A stretch of 52,848 bases of DNA from positions 1 through 52,848 of the forward strand of contig CBFHNR010000017.1 in assembly GCA_965657215.1 (NCBI GenBank), written 5' to 3'. The notes below the pieces were generated by a model that searched no databases, was not told the DNA's origin, and saw only the letters and a list, made by a program, of their open reading frames with translations. The position numbers and the translations under genes were made by a program. The DNA is from JAHEJA01 sp965657215. GTDB taxonomy: Bacteria > Pseudomonadota > Alphaproteobacteria > Rhodobacterales > Rhodobacteraceae. Every line of letters begins with the position of its first letter. Positions within the stretch are counted from its first letter, which is position 1. Positions 34,039 to 42,881 of the stretch are shown here, piece by piece.

Positions 34039-34638
34039 CTAGTGATACAGAATGAGGCTCGCCGCAATGGCCCACATTGTCAATGCAATTAAGCTATCCA
34101 AAATGCGCCAAGCAAACGGCGTTTGAAAAATTGGGATCAAAACCCGCGCCCCGTACCCCAGTGAAAAGAAAAAGACAAAGCTTGCACAAACAGCGCCGAC
34201 ACCGAACAGAAAAGGGTTGCTGCTTTGTGAGGAAATACCACCGAGCAAGACTACAGTGTCCAGATAAACATGCGGATTGAGCCATGTTAAGGCCAGACAG
34301 GTCAAAACAGCCGCCTTCAACGAGCCGCCCTCACCTTCTAAGGTCATCGCGCTACCGCCGCGCCATGCAGATAGGGCGCTTTTGAGACCGTAATATATTA
34401 GAAACGCTGCTCCCGCATATCGCATGAACACCTCAAGCCATGGCGTGGCTTGGACAATCGCCCCAAAGCCCGCAACACCCAAGGTAATGAGCGTCGCATC
34501 AGATAAGGCACAGACCAGACAGATCCAAAAAATATGTTGCTTGGCAATGCCCATTCTCAGGACAAAGGCGTTCTGTGATCCGATCGCCAGAATAAGGGAC
34601 AAACCCAATAAGAACCCTGAAATCAGTGGATAATCCAT
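34039..34638 (-). CDS. LysE/ArgO-family amino-acid exporter
   Basis: The 199-residue protein has six hydrophobic segments. Family motifs are LILAIGSQNAFVLRMGIAKQH (split) near residues 14-35 and TWLNPHVYLDTVVLLGG near 118-135. LysE/ArgO proteins export basic amino acids such as lysine and arginine. The start at 34638 has AAGG six bases upstream; a start five codons earlier is possible. An ArgP/LysG activator usually neighbours such genes, but here a short winged-helix gene precedes it by 55 bases. Confidence 0.9.
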   Translation of the reverse strand: MDYPLISGFLLGLSLILAIGSQNAFVLRMGIAKQHIFWICLVCALSDATLITLGVAGFGAIVQATPWLEVFMRYAGAAFLIYYGLKSALSAWRGGSAMTLEGEGGSLKAAVLTCLALTWLNPHVYLDTVVLLGGISSQSSNPFLFGVGAVCASFVFFFSLGYGARVLIPIFQTPFAWRILDSLIALTMWAIAASLILYH

Positions 34639-34693
34639 AGTATGCCTTTTCACCTGATGGTCGTTTAAGGCCTACACTATGCAATTTCCAAAG

Positions 34694-35017
34694 TTAAGCT
34701 GTTTGGTCCAATTTGAGGGAGGTGGCAACATAAGAGCCCGCCTTTGTATTGGCAGCACGCTCTATGAGCCCCGTATCTAGTAAAGATTTCAGGCTTCGGT
34801 GAAAGGTTGGTTGTGTCATGCCCTGAACAAGCAAATGCGATTTGATGTCATCTGATTTCGCAACACCCTCACGATTTGAGTTCGCTTCAATGACAGAGAT
34901 AACAGCGTAAAACACGTCTTTCTCATTCTGGCTGAGATCCCCCAAGCCAAGGTCGTGTTCCATCCCAACCAGCAATTCCCTGAGCTGGGCAACATTAAGA
35001 TATCGTTGTAGAGGCAT
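34694..35017 (-). CDS. Short winged-helix regulator (MarR-like)
   Basis: The 107-residue protein is almost only a winged helix-turn-helix. Residues about 28-55 form the leading helix (LSQNEKDVFYAVISVIEA), the recognition region is MTQPTFHRSLKSLLDTGLIERA (split, near 70-92), and the wing ends in GSYVATS. It resembles MarR or ROK-type DNA-binding domains without dimerisation extensions. AGGAA precedes the ATG. Upstream lies an AT-rich region with palindromes that may be its own operator. It heads the string that includes the two amino-acid or metabolite exporters. Confidence 0.75.
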   Translation of the reverse strand: MPLQRYLNVAQLRELLVGMEHDLGLGDLSQNEKDVFYAVISVIEANSNREGVAKSDDIKSHLLVQGMTQPTFHRSLKSLLDTGLIERAANTKAGSYVATSLKLDQTA

Positions 35018-35044
35018 GTGTGGTTCCTAACAATCATGCTTTAC

Positions 35045-35056
35045 GTTAACGTTAAC
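35045..35056. promoter_or_regulatory. Perfect palindrome GTTAACGTTAAC, candidate operator
   Basis: The 12 bases are self-complementary and lie 28 bases upstream of the winged-helix regulator start. A half-site GTTAACG repeats at 35158. Position and symmetry fit autoregulation by a dimeric winged-helix protein. This is inferred. Confidence 0.45.
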
Positions 35057-35329
35057 ACTGTGAAGAAACTAACAATCTTTGTCTCACTAATCCACAAAAA
35101 ATACGTTTTGATAGTATAACCAAGTGTATACACCTTTAGATCACTGACATCAGAAAAGTTAACGATGTACTGTATTCAACCATAAGGCAGTAATAAACAT
35201 ACATTAATGTTTATAAAGACATGGACTTATGACATATCACAACTCTTTCAGCAAAGAGAGCTATATCAGGGCTGCCCTGAACTCATGTGCGATTTGGGTC
35301 AAAATGACTTTTCAAAAACAAACAAATTG

Positions 35330-35356
35330 ATAAAAGCCGCAGGGTCCCCGCGGCTT
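35330..35356 (-). terminator. Rho-independent terminator of yebC
   Basis: On the minus strand AAGCCGC (35356-35350) pairs with GCGGCTT (35340-35334) and is followed by TTAT. It lies 21 bases after the yebC stop. Confidence 0.75.
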
Positions 35357-35377
35357 AATCTTTTCTCTAAGCGAGCG

Positions 35378-36118
35378 TTACAGCTGTGACATGACCTCAT
35401 CGCTGGCTTCAAAGTTTGTTGTGACGCGTTGAATGTCATCGTCATCTTCTAGGGCATCAATTAGCTTCATCAGCTTTTCCATACCTTCCAAGTCCATCTC
35501 AGTCGTTGTGGAAGGTTTCCAAACGAGTTTGGTGGATTCAGATTCCCCAAGTTCCGCTTCTAGCGCGGTGGAAACCTCGTTCAAATCCGTATCAAGACAC
35601 CAGATCACATGACCCTCTTCGGAGCTTTCTACATCTTCGGCCCCTGCTTCAATCGCGGCCATCATGACTGTGTCGCTATCTCCAACAGTTGCCGAATACA
35701 TGACCTCGCCCTTACGTTCGAACATGAACCCAACGGATCCTGTTTCGCCAAGGTTTCCGCCATTTTTGGAAAAGGTAGAGCGCACATTAGACGCCGTCCG
35801 ATTGCGGTTATCTGTCATGGCTTCGACGATAACGGCGACCCCATTGGGACCATAGCCTTCATAACGGATTTCTTCGTATTCTTCGCCGTCCCCTGCTGTG
35901 GATTTCTTAATCGCACGCTCAATGACATCTTTGGGCACAGAGTTGGATTTGGCCTCTTTGACGGCCATCCGCAAACGTGGGTTTTTCTCTGGATCAGGAT
36001 CGCCCATTTTCGCCGCAACCGTGATCTCTTTCGAGAGCTTGGAAAACAACTTTGAACGCGCCGCATCTTGGCGACCTTTACGGTGCTGAATATTTGCCCA
36101 TTTTGAGTGACCCGCCAT
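35378..36118 (-). CDS. yebC: YebC/PmpR-family protein
   Basis: The 246-residue protein is of standard family length and starts AGHSKWANIQHRKGRQDA, the invariant family N-terminus. ERAIKKSTAGDGEEYEEIRYEGYGPNGVA (split, about 65-95), SFSKNGGNLGETGSVGFMFERKG-like blocks and the ending DIQRVTTNFE match throughout. YebC proteins were long listed as transcriptional regulators; more recent work on bacterial and mitochondrial (TACO1) members points to easing ribosome stalling. GGAGGG precedes the ATG. In many bacteria it neighbours ruvC, which is not present here. Confidence 0.96.
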   Translation of the reverse strand: MAGHSKWANIQHRKGRQDAARSKLFSKLSKEITVAAKMGDPDPEKNPRLRMAVKEAKSNSVPKDVIERAIKKSTAGDGEEYEEIRYEGYGPNGVAVIVEAMTDNRNRTASNVRSTFSKNGGNLGETGSVGFMFERKGEVMYSATVGDSDTVMMAAIEAGAEDVESSEEGHVIWCLDTDLNEVSTALEAELGESESTKLVWKPSTTTEMDLEGMEKLMKLIDALEDDDDIQRVTTNFEASDEVMSQL

Positions 36119-36212
36119 AGTACCCTCCGTTTAAACTTTCATTTTGGTTTCTATAGGATAGGCAAGCCACAATGGGCAAGCCTTGGGTTCGGTATTTTTG
36201 GCATTATCCCTA

Positions 36213-37994
36213 TTATAGAGGCCAAATCAAAGGAATGAGCGCTGAGGCAAGGATGCCAATGCTGAGGTTTAGGGGAATCCCCACCTTCATAAAGTCGGTG
36301 AATTTATAGCCACCGGGCCCGTACACCAGCATATTCGTTTGATACCCGATAGGTGTTGCAAAAGAGGTAGAGGCCGCAACCATGACCGCCACGACCAAGG
36401 CACGGGGATCTATTCCTAATGCCTGTGCTATGCCGATCGCGATTGGCGTCATAACAACGGCGACCGCATTATTTGATACCAGCTCTGTTAAAACAGACGT
36501 CAAAAGATAGATAATCCAAATGATCAAAAACACAGGCATCGCCCCAAGATACGGCGCGATTGAATTGGCAATCAAAGCAACCGCGCCAGATGCCTGCAAA
36601 GCGGCCCCAATCGCAAGCATCGAAAAAATCAACGCAAGCAAGCGTCCATCAACAAAGGAAAAGGCTTCTTCTGCATCAATGCAGCGCGTAAACAAAACCA
36701 AAGCAACAGCAATGATGCTCAGCATGAGGATCGGCGCAACGCCCAATGCCGCAAGCGCAACAATGCCCACCATCGCGACCAAAGCGATTGGTGCATGGCT
36801 TCGACGAAACGCACGCGCAGACGGGCGAGAAACGTCCACAAGCCCCATTTCCGCCGCTAATCGCTGAATATCCTCGGGGGCGCCTTCTAACAAAAGGGTA
36901 TCGCCCACTTTGACGACAAGCTGATCCAACTGACGACCAATGTTTTGGTTTTTACGATGCACCGCCAAAGGGTACACCCCGAACCGACGTCTGAGACGTA
37001 GATCCCCTAATTGACGGCCAACCATTTTACAGCCGGGCGTGATCAAGGCCTCAACTGTTGTCGTTTCAACCGCTGAAATTTGATCGACGCGCTTGAGGCT
37101 CTTGTTTCTCTGAAGGCTCAGCAATTCGGTCATTTGCGTGCGCAATACAACGCGGTCCCCAACCTGAAGCGCGACCCCCTGAAGGTTGCGGCGCAAAGAG
37201 GTATCCCCACGCACAACATCGATCAAGCGAACGCCTTCGCGTTTGAACAGCTGAACCCCCGTCACTTCGCGACCAATGAGGTTGGACTCAGGCGGAATGA
37301 CAGCTTCGGTAAAGAATTTCATCTTGGATTTATCCGAGAGCAAATTGGCCATACTTTCCCGATCTGGCAACAGCATCGGCGCGATAAAGCGCAAATAAAT
37401 CATCCCCCAGATGACCAAAACGATGCCAAGCGGCGTGACTTCAAAAATACCAAAGGCTGCTAATCCCTGATCCCGCGCAACCCCATCAACCAAGAGGTTT
37501 GTCGAGGTTCCAATCAGGGTCAAGGTTCCCCCAAGGATCGCGGCGTAAGAGAGCGGAATTAACAGCTTGCTTGCAGAGAGGCCCAAGGTTTTGGACAGTT
37601 GAACAAAAACGGGGATCATGACCACAACGACAGGCGTGTTTGACACAAATGCAGAGGCCACAACCACAAAGGCTATCAGCATAACTACCGCCAAGGCGGG
37701 ATTTGTCTGTGCCTGTTTATCGGCGAGACCAGTAAAGGCATCCAAGGCCCCCGTCCGCACCAATGCGCCCATGATGATGAACATCGCTGCAATGGTCCAA
37801 GGCGCAGGGTTAGACAGCACCGCAAGCCCTGCATCATAGGGCAAAATGCCTGTGATAAGCATTATGGAGACACCCGCAATCGCGACAACTTCGGTGGGAT
37901 AGGATTCCCGAACAAACAGCACAAACATCGAAATGACGACCAAAAGGGCGACAATCGCGGGCGCGTTTGGAATAAAGGTGAGGTCGTCAATCAT
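36213..37994 (-). CDS. SLC13-family permease with TrkA-C domains
   Basis: The 593-residue membrane protein belongs to the divalent anion:Na+ symporter/citrate transporter superfamily. Helices fill residues about 5-205 and 400-593. Between them lie two soluble RCK/TrkA-C domains (about 210-300 and 305-390), with REVTGVQLFKREGVRLIDVVRG (split) opening the first and VKVGDTLLLEGAPEDIQRLA in the second. The transport signatures SNTPVVVVMIPVF near 115 and LVSNNAVAVVMTPIAIG near 510 are present. Substrates in the family include sulfate, dicarboxylates and taurine breakdown products; this one is unknown. It stands alone between yebC and the TIGR00282 gene. Confidence 0.88.
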   Translation of the reverse strand: MIDDLTFIPNAPAIVALLVVISMFVLFVRESYPTEVVAIAGVSIMLITGILPYDAGLAVLSNPAPWTIAAMFIIMGALVRTGALDAFTGLADKQAQTNPALAVVMLIAFVVVASAFVSNTPVVVVMIPVFVQLSKTLGLSASKLLIPLSYAAILGGTLTLIGTSTNLLVDGVARDQGLAAFGIFEVTPLGIVLVIWGMIYLRFIAPMLLPDRESMANLLSDKSKMKFFTEAVIPPESNLIGREVTGVQLFKREGVRLIDVVRGDTSLRRNLQGVALQVGDRVVLRTQMTELLSLQRNKSLKRVDQISAVETTTVEALITPGCKMVGRQLGDLRLRRRFGVYPLAVHRKNQNIGRQLDQLVVKVGDTLLLEGAPEDIQRLAAEMGLVDVSRPSARAFRRSHAPIALVAMVGIVALAALGVAPILMLSIIAVALVLFTRCIDAEEAFSFVDGRLLALIFSMLAIGAALQASGAVALIANSIAPYLGAMPVFLIIWIIYLLTSVLTELVSNNAVAVVMTPIAIGIAQALGIDPRALVVAVMVAASTSFATPIGYQTNMLVYGPGGYKFTDFMKVGIPLNLSIGILASALIPLIWPL

Positions 37995-38062
37995 ATCAAG
38001 CTATTTCGGTTGAATGCACAGCTAGTGTACCGCTCGCAGTGGCAAAGACAAGCGCCCAAGGG

Positions 38063-38878
38063 TCAAATCGGGGCAGAGCTTTGTAAAAGTCCACCTTCGC
38101 GCACCATTGCGACCTTAACAGCCTTGCCGGTGCGATCATCGGTTTCGACATAAAGCCCACTAAGAGTTGCCTCGCCCATCGCGGGCGAAAACCGCGCTTT
38201 GGGCATACCTGTCACAAAGCGGCGCATCGGTTCAGATTTTTCCATCCCAATGACGGAATTATAATCACCGCACATGCCTGCATCACTTTGATAAGCGGTC
38301 CCTGCGGGTAAAATCATCGCGTCGGCTGTGGGGATGTGCGTGTGCGTTCCCACAACCACGCTCGCGCGCCCATCGCAAAAATGGCCCATGCCCATTTTTT
38401 CTGATGTGGCTTCGCAATGAATATCAACCAAAGCCGCCTGCACCCCGCCGCCCAGCGCATGAGTGCGCAAGACCTGATCAACTGCGGAAAAGGGATCATC
38501 AAAGGCCCGCTTCATAAAGACTTGACCCAAGACCTGTGTCACAAGAATTTTGCGCCCCCGCTGATCGGAAAACACGCGTGCGCCACGTCCGGGTGCATTC
38601 TTGGCAAAGTTCAGGGGGCGAATGATGCGTGGCTCATGTTCGATGAATTGCAACATGTCTTTTTGATCAAAGGCATGATCCCCAAGCGTGATACAATCCG
38701 CGCCCGCATCCAAAATCGCTTTTGCATGCTCACCGCTAAGACCCATACCGCTGGAAGCATTTTCACCATTGACCACGACGAAATCAAGGCGCCATTCGCT
38801 CTTGAGCCGTGAAAGGTTTTCACTCACAGCGCGCCGACCAGCACGCCCCATAACATCGCCTAAAAACAAGATTTTCAT
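38063..38878 (-). CDS. TIGR00282/YmdB-type metallophosphoesterase
   Basis: The 271-residue protein starts MKILFLGDVMGRAGRR at 38878; 12 upstream codons are open but the family begins here. Metal ligands are visible in GDVMG, VVNGENASSG near 40, TLGDHAFDQ near 68, DIHCEATSEK near 150 and VVGTHTHIPTAD near 178. YmdB in Bacillus hydrolyses cyclic nucleotides and affects biofilm choices; the role in proteobacteria is unclear. It is transcribed 39 bases after the formyl-THF cyclo-ligase gene. Confidence 0.92.
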   Translation of the reverse strand: MKILFLGDVMGRAGRRAVSENLSRLKSEWRLDFVVVNGENASSGMGLSGEHAKAILDAGADCITLGDHAFDQKDMLQFIEHEPRIIRPLNFAKNAPGRGARVFSDQRGRKILVTQVLGQVFMKRAFDDPFSAVDQVLRTHALGGGVQAALVDIHCEATSEKMGMGHFCDGRASVVVGTHTHIPTADAMILPAGTAYQSDAGMCGDYNSVIGMEKSEPMRRFVTGMPKARFSPAMGEATLSGLYVETDDRTGKAVKVAMVREGGLLQSSAPI

Positions 38879-38917
38879 GCGCAAAGCCCTAAGACGCTTG
38901 GCCCAAAAGAGCAACCC

Positions 38918-39481
38918 CTAGCGATTTGGCTCAATGATTTCGGTTTCCGTTACGATCATATCAAGCGGCTGATCCGTCGGCTCGAGAGGAAGGCTCTCCA
39001 TTTCCTGTGCGCTGAATGCATAGCCAATTGCCAAGGTCGGGCGTTTGGCGCGGAGCAATTCCAATGTGCGATCATAAAACCCGCCACCATATCCCAAACG
39101 CCCCCCATTGCGATCAAACGCGACCAGTGGAACGATCACCAATTCAGGTTCAAAAAAATCATCGACCTGAGGAATTTGCGCACCAAATGGCCCCTCTTTA
39201 AGGTCACAATCTGGTTCCCAGCGCGAAAATAAAAGCGGCTGTCCTGCGGCTTGAATAACGGGTACTCCAACGGCGCCATGCGCGCTTGCTTCGGCCATGG
39301 CATCGAGAGGGTTTATTTCGGTGCGAATAGGCATGTAACCTGATAGCGGCACACCACGATATCCTGCTAAGACAGAGGACAACAATCCCCCATCATTCCC
39401 AAGGGACGCATCAAATGCGCCTTTGCGCGCGGCAAATGCAGTTTTTCGCGCGGCGGCTTTTCGATCCTCTAATGTCGTCAT
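38918..39481 (-). CDS. 5-formyltetrahydrofolate cyclo-ligase
   Basis: The 187-residue enzyme converts 5-formyl-THF to 5,10-methenyl-THF using ATP. The basic N-terminus RKAAARKTAFAARKGAF corresponds to the R-K motif that binds phosphate, PIRTEINPLDAM near 52 binds folate, and the Mg-ATP signature LGYGGGFYDRTL is near 132-143. Its ATG overlaps the mgtE stop in ATGA, indicating translational coupling. In many proteobacteria 6S RNA lies directly upstream of this gene, but here that place is taken by mgtE. Confidence 0.94.
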   Translation of the reverse strand: MTTLEDRKAAARKTAFAARKGAFDASLGNDGGLLSSVLAGYRGVPLSGYMPIRTEINPLDAMAEASAHGAVGVPVIQAAGQPLLFSRWEPDCDLKEGPFGAQIPQVDDFFEPELVIVPLVAFDRNGGRLGYGGGFYDRTLELLRAKRPTLAIGYAFSAQEMESLPLEPTDQPLDMIVTETEIIEPNR

Positions 39482-40857
39482 AACAGCATGATCCCTGCAA
39501 GGCCCAAAAAGGCAAAAAATCCCACCACATCCGTGACCGTGGTTACAAAAGCGCCTGATGCTAAGGCGGGGTCTACGCCCATGCGTTCAAGAACAACAGG
39601 AATGCCTGTGCCCGCAAAGCCCGCCACAATCAAATTCACCACCATAGCCAAGGCAATCACATACCCCAAGGTTAGTGAGCCAAACCAGATATATCCAACA
39701 GCCCCCATCACAACCGCAAAGATCAACCCGTTGATTGCGCCGACCAAAGCCTCACGCCGGATAACGCGCCAAATGTTGGCGCCCGTCAAATCTTTGGTCG
39801 CAATCGCGCGCACGGCAACGGTAAGGCTTTGTGTTCCCGCATTGCCGCCCATGGAGGCCACAATCGGCATCAACACGGCTAAAGCAACCAATTGGGCAAT
39901 CGTCGCCTCAAACTGTGCAATAACCAGAGAGGCCAAGATAGCAGTCACAAGATTGACCGCGAGCCAAGGCAACCTTTGTTTTGTCGTTTCAAGAACACTA
40001 TCCGACAGGCTGCTTTCGCCGACACCCGCAAGGCGAAGAATGTCTTCTTCGTGCTCTTCGTCCAAAACAGCCATCGCATCATCAATCGTGATCATCCCGA
40101 TGAGCCGGTTTTCTTCGTCCACGACAGGGGCCGAAATCAAGTGATATTGGTTAAATGCATAGGCGACATCTTCTTCGTCCTGCGTAACAGGGATGACTTG
40201 AAACATGTCCTCAACAATATCCACCAGTTTCACATGCCGCTTGGACGACATGAGCTTGCCCAGGGTGACATTGCCGACTGGATGCATGCGCGGATCAACC
40301 AAAATCACATGATAAAATTGATCTGGCAGGTTTTCCTCATTGCGCAAATGATCAATCGCTTCGCCCACGCTCCAATGTTCAGGGGCCATGACGAATTCAC
40401 GCTGCATAAGACGACCAGCGGAATATTCTGGATATGAGAGCGATTGTTCAACCGCGACACGATCCGTGTCATCCAAGGCCCCAAGGATCGCCTCTTGTTG
40501 GGGTTCATCCAAATCCTCAACAAGGTCCACAACATCATCGGTTTCAAGTTCGCGCACCGCCTCCGCAAGGGTTTGCGGCGTCAAAAGCTGAATAACCTCT
40601 TCACGGATGCTTTCATCCAATTCAGAGAGGATTTCACCGTCAAATTCAAAATCGTAAAGCTGGATCAATGCGCGCCGGTTTGGAGTGCTTGCCTGTTCCA
40701 AAATATCCGCAATATCCGCGGCGTGAAGCGGTTCCATTCGCGCAATTAGCGTGTCGCGATCTCCGGCTTCTACGGCATCAAAGATGGCCTGAACGGCTTT
40801 GCGATCCAAAACATAGGCGTCATCGCTTTCTTGCTCTAGAAGCTCTATCTGATCCAT
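39478..40857 (-). CDS. mgtE: Magnesium transporter MgtE
   Basis: The 459-residue channel has the N-terminal helical superhelix (about residues 20-135, with PLHAADIADILEQ), tandem CBS domains (about 140-265, with IGMITIDDAMAVL), the plug helix, and five C-terminal membrane segments (about 295-459). The pore signature is MPIVASMGGNAGTQSLTVAVRA (split, near 345-365). MgtE admits Mg2+ and closes when the CBS region binds Mg2+. No regulatory Mg2+ RNA element is apparent upstream. It is coupled to the formyl-THF cyclo-ligase gene. Confidence 0.96.
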   Translation of the reverse strand: MDQIELLEQESDDAYVLDRKAVQAIFDAVEAGDRDTLIARMEPLHAADIADILEQASTPNRRALIQLYDFEFDGEILSELDESIREEVIQLLTPQTLAEAVRELETDDVVDLVEDLDEPQQEAILGALDDTDRVAVEQSLSYPEYSAGRLMQREFVMAPEHWSVGEAIDHLRNEENLPDQFYHVILVDPRMHPVGNVTLGKLMSSKRHVKLVDIVEDMFQVIPVTQDEEDVAYAFNQYHLISAPVVDEENRLIGMITIDDAMAVLDEEHEEDILRLAGVGESSLSDSVLETTKQRLPWLAVNLVTAILASLVIAQFEATIAQLVALAVLMPIVASMGGNAGTQSLTVAVRAIATKDLTGANIWRVIRREALVGAINGLIFAVVMGAVGYIWFGSLTLGYVIALAMVVNLIVAGFAGTGIPVVLERMGVDPALASGAFVTTVTDVVGFFAFLGLAGIMLL

Positions 40858-40951
40858 TGTTTTGTCCCCAGCATTTACTTTGCTTTGAAAGTTCGGTTAG
40901 GTCTTGAACCTGACAAACAGGTTGGTTGTTTGGCGACATGGAAACGACAAA

Positions 40952-42256
40952 ATGAATCACACACAGCCTCCCTCTCTCATTAAGGGACATATCCTTCGGT
41001 TTAAAGCGAATCCTTTCACATCACCGATTGAAGAGGCCGCATATTTGGACACCACTGGCGCAATTTTGCTGATGGATGGAAAAATTGCTGCTGTGGGATC
41101 TGCTGATGATTTGGCCAAGTCCCACCCAGAGGCGCACATAGTGGATTATGGCGACAAAATCGTCATGGCAGGATTTGTCGATGCGCATGTGCATTATCCC
41201 CAAACTGGGATTATTGCCTCTTGGGGGAAACGTCTCATCGACTGGCTCAATAGCTATACATTCCCAGAAGAAATGCGCTTTGGTGATCCCCTCTATGCCA
41301 AAGCAACGGCTGAGACGTATCTGGATTTGGCCCTTGCCCATGGCACAACCAGCATGGCGAGCTACTGTACCATTCATCCGCAAAGCGTAGATGCCTTATT
41401 TGAGGCGGCAGAGGCGCGCGGGATATGCGTTGTAGCGGGGAAAACCTGTATGGATCGCAATGCCCCCGATGGCCTACGCGACACCGCGCAATCCGCCTAT
41501 GATCAAAGCAAAGCTCTATTGGAAAAGTGGCACAAAAAGGGGCGCGCGCACTATGCAATCACGCCCAGATTTTCACCCACCTCGACCCCAGATCAGCTGA
41601 GCGCGCTGGGGGCGCTTTGGGCGGAACACCCTGACTGTTTGATGCAAACGCACCTGAGCGAACAAGCGGATGAAATCGAATGGGTCAAAACCCTGTTTCC
41701 TGAGGCCCGCGATTATTTAGACACCTATGAACAACATGGCCTCTTGGGGGCGCGTGGTCTTTATGGGCATGCGATCCACTTAGAGCCGCGCGAAATAGAC
41801 AGGCTCCGCGAGATCGGCGCAGGACTTGTGCATTGTCCAACATCAAACATGTTCATCGGCTCTGGCCTCTTTCAAACCGCCAGCCTCGCCCAGAACGGTC
41901 ACAAGATCGGGTTAGCCACCGACACAGGGGGCGGTTCGTCGTTTTCCATGTTGCGCACAATGGCCGCCGCTTACGAAATAGGTCAGCTTAATCACACACC
42001 CTTGCACACGGCTCAGCTTTTGTGGCTGGCAACTGTTGGCTCTGCAGAGACGCTGCATTTAGAACATGAAATCGGCAATATCCAAGAGGGCAATTTCGCG
42101 GATTTGGTTGTGCTTGATCTCGCCTCAACACCTGCGATTGCCCAACGCCATCGCAATGCCTCAGATGTTTGGGAAGCGATTTTCCCAACCATCATGATGG
42201 GTGATGACCGCGCGATTGCAGATGTCTGGATTGCGGGAGCGCGGGTTTTGAATTAG
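40952..42256 (+). CDS. guaD: Guanine deaminase
   Basis: The 434-residue amidohydrolase hydrolyses guanine to xanthine and ammonia. Zinc ligands are in VDAHVHYPQ near 70, THLSEQADEI near 230, AIHL near 275, and the aspartate in ATDTGGGSSFSML near 325. The block PEEMRFGDP after ASWGKRLIDWLNSYTF (near 85-110) is characteristic of GuaD rather than other deaminases. The ATG at 40952 begins the family N-terminus; the frame is open upstream without a good ribosome site. It converges through a SAP-domain gene on a second purine-type deaminase, suggesting a purine-salvage neighbourhood. Confidence 0.93.
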   Translation: MNHTQPPSLIKGHILRFKANPFTSPIEEAAYLDTTGAILLMDGKIAAVGSADDLAKSHPEAHIVDYGDKIVMAGFVDAHVHYPQTGIIASWGKRLIDWLNSYTFPEEMRFGDPLYAKATAETYLDLALAHGTTSMASYCTIHPQSVDALFEAAEARGICVVAGKTCMDRNAPDGLRDTAQSAYDQSKALLEKWHKKGRAHYAITPRFSPTSTPDQLSALGALWAEHPDCLMQTHLSEQADEIEWVKTLFPEARDYLDTYEQHGLLGARGLYGHAIHLEPREIDRLREIGAGLVHCPTSNMFIGSGLFQTASLAQNGHKIGLATDTGGGSSFSMLRTMAAAYEIGQLNHTPLHTAQLLWLATVGSAETLHLEHEIGNIQEGNFADLVVLDLASTPAIAQRHRNASDVWEAIFPTIMMGDDRAIADVWIAGARVLN

Positions 42257-42289
42257 GCTGCATGGCAAAGAAAAAATGATTTTAGCCCA

Positions 42290-42880
42290 ATGCAACAGCC
42301 AATTCGCCCGTCGATCTCAAAAATTTCAAACAGCAAAGAACTGCGTCGTTGGTATTGGCGTAAAGATGAACTCCTGCCCTTTGCCCGCAAGTTAGGTCTC
42401 AAAACAACAGGAGGAAAATTTGAAATTTTAGAGCGTATCGGCCACTTTATCGATACTGGTCATGCGCCAAAAGAAGCGCCTCATACCCCCAGATCAAAAT
42501 ATAACTGGCATAGCGCGCCGCTTGATGACAGCACGTTGATCACAGATAATTACAAGAACACGCAAAATGTGCGCAGATATTTTATTTCAGCACTGGGAGA
42601 GGACTTCAAATTCAACATCGCATTTATGGACTGGATCAAAGAGAATTCCGGACGAACACTCAAAGATGCCTGCCGCGCCATTAAAGCACAACAAAGCACA
42701 CCTGGATTCAAAACAAAAATCAAAAGCCACAATCAATTCAATCAGTATACACGTGACTTTCTTGACGCTCATCCCGATGCGACCATGAACGATGTGCGCC
42801 GTATTTGGGCGCGCAAAATTCAACGCCCTTCGGAAGATGGTCGCCATGTGTACCATCCTGACGATCTTTTACTTGAATGA
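42290..42880 (+). CDS. SAP-domain/DUF6434-like protein
   Basis: The 196-residue basic protein has an N-terminal SAP-like helix pair (about 14-50, ELRRWYWRKDELLPFARKLGL split, then GGKFEILERIGHFID). A middle part around residues 65-110 (TLITDNYKNTQNVRRYFI) and a C-terminal helical section ending in RRIWARKIQRPSEDGRHVYHPDDL follow. This order matches SAP/DUF6434 proteins found mainly in Firmicutes and scattered elsewhere. SAP motifs often bind DNA; the function is unknown. No clear ribosome site precedes the ATG at 42290. It sits alone between two purine deaminases and may be a late arrival. Confidence 0.72.
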   Translation: MQQPIRPSISKISNSKELRRWYWRKDELLPFARKLGLKTTGGKFEILERIGHFIDTGHAPKEAPHTPRSKYNWHSAPLDDSTLITDNYKNTQNVRRYFISALGEDFKFNIAFMDWIKENSGRTLKDACRAIKAQQSTPGFKTKIKSHNQFNQYTRDFLDAHPDATMNDVRRIWARKIQRPSEDGRHVYHPDDLLLE

Positions 42881-42881
42881 T

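Larger units (their letters stand above)
35018..35377. other. 360-base gap with palindromes upstream of the winged-helix gene
   Basis: No convincing gene lies here; a 60-codon frame at 35207-35389 has no ribosome site and runs into yebC. Its left part is AT-rich and contains the perfect palindrome GTTAACGTTAAC (35045-35056), a palindrome GTGTATACAC (35124-35133) and a further GTTAACG (35158-35164). Its right end contains the yebC terminator. It probably holds the promoter and operator of the winged-helix gene. Confidence 0.6.

Noticed and set aside
35207..35389. 60-codon frame in the gap before yebC
   Set aside because: It has no ribosome site, passes through the yebC terminator and overlaps the yebC stop.
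38879..39500. 6S RNA gene expected upstream of the formyl-THF cyclo-ligase gene
   Set aside because: The ligase start overlaps the mgtE stop, leaving no room, and no 6S-like fold is visible in the gaps around it.
40858..40951. Possible Mg2+ riboswitch upstream of mgtE
   Set aside because: The gap to guaD is only about 95 bases and shows no extended pairing typical of such elements.
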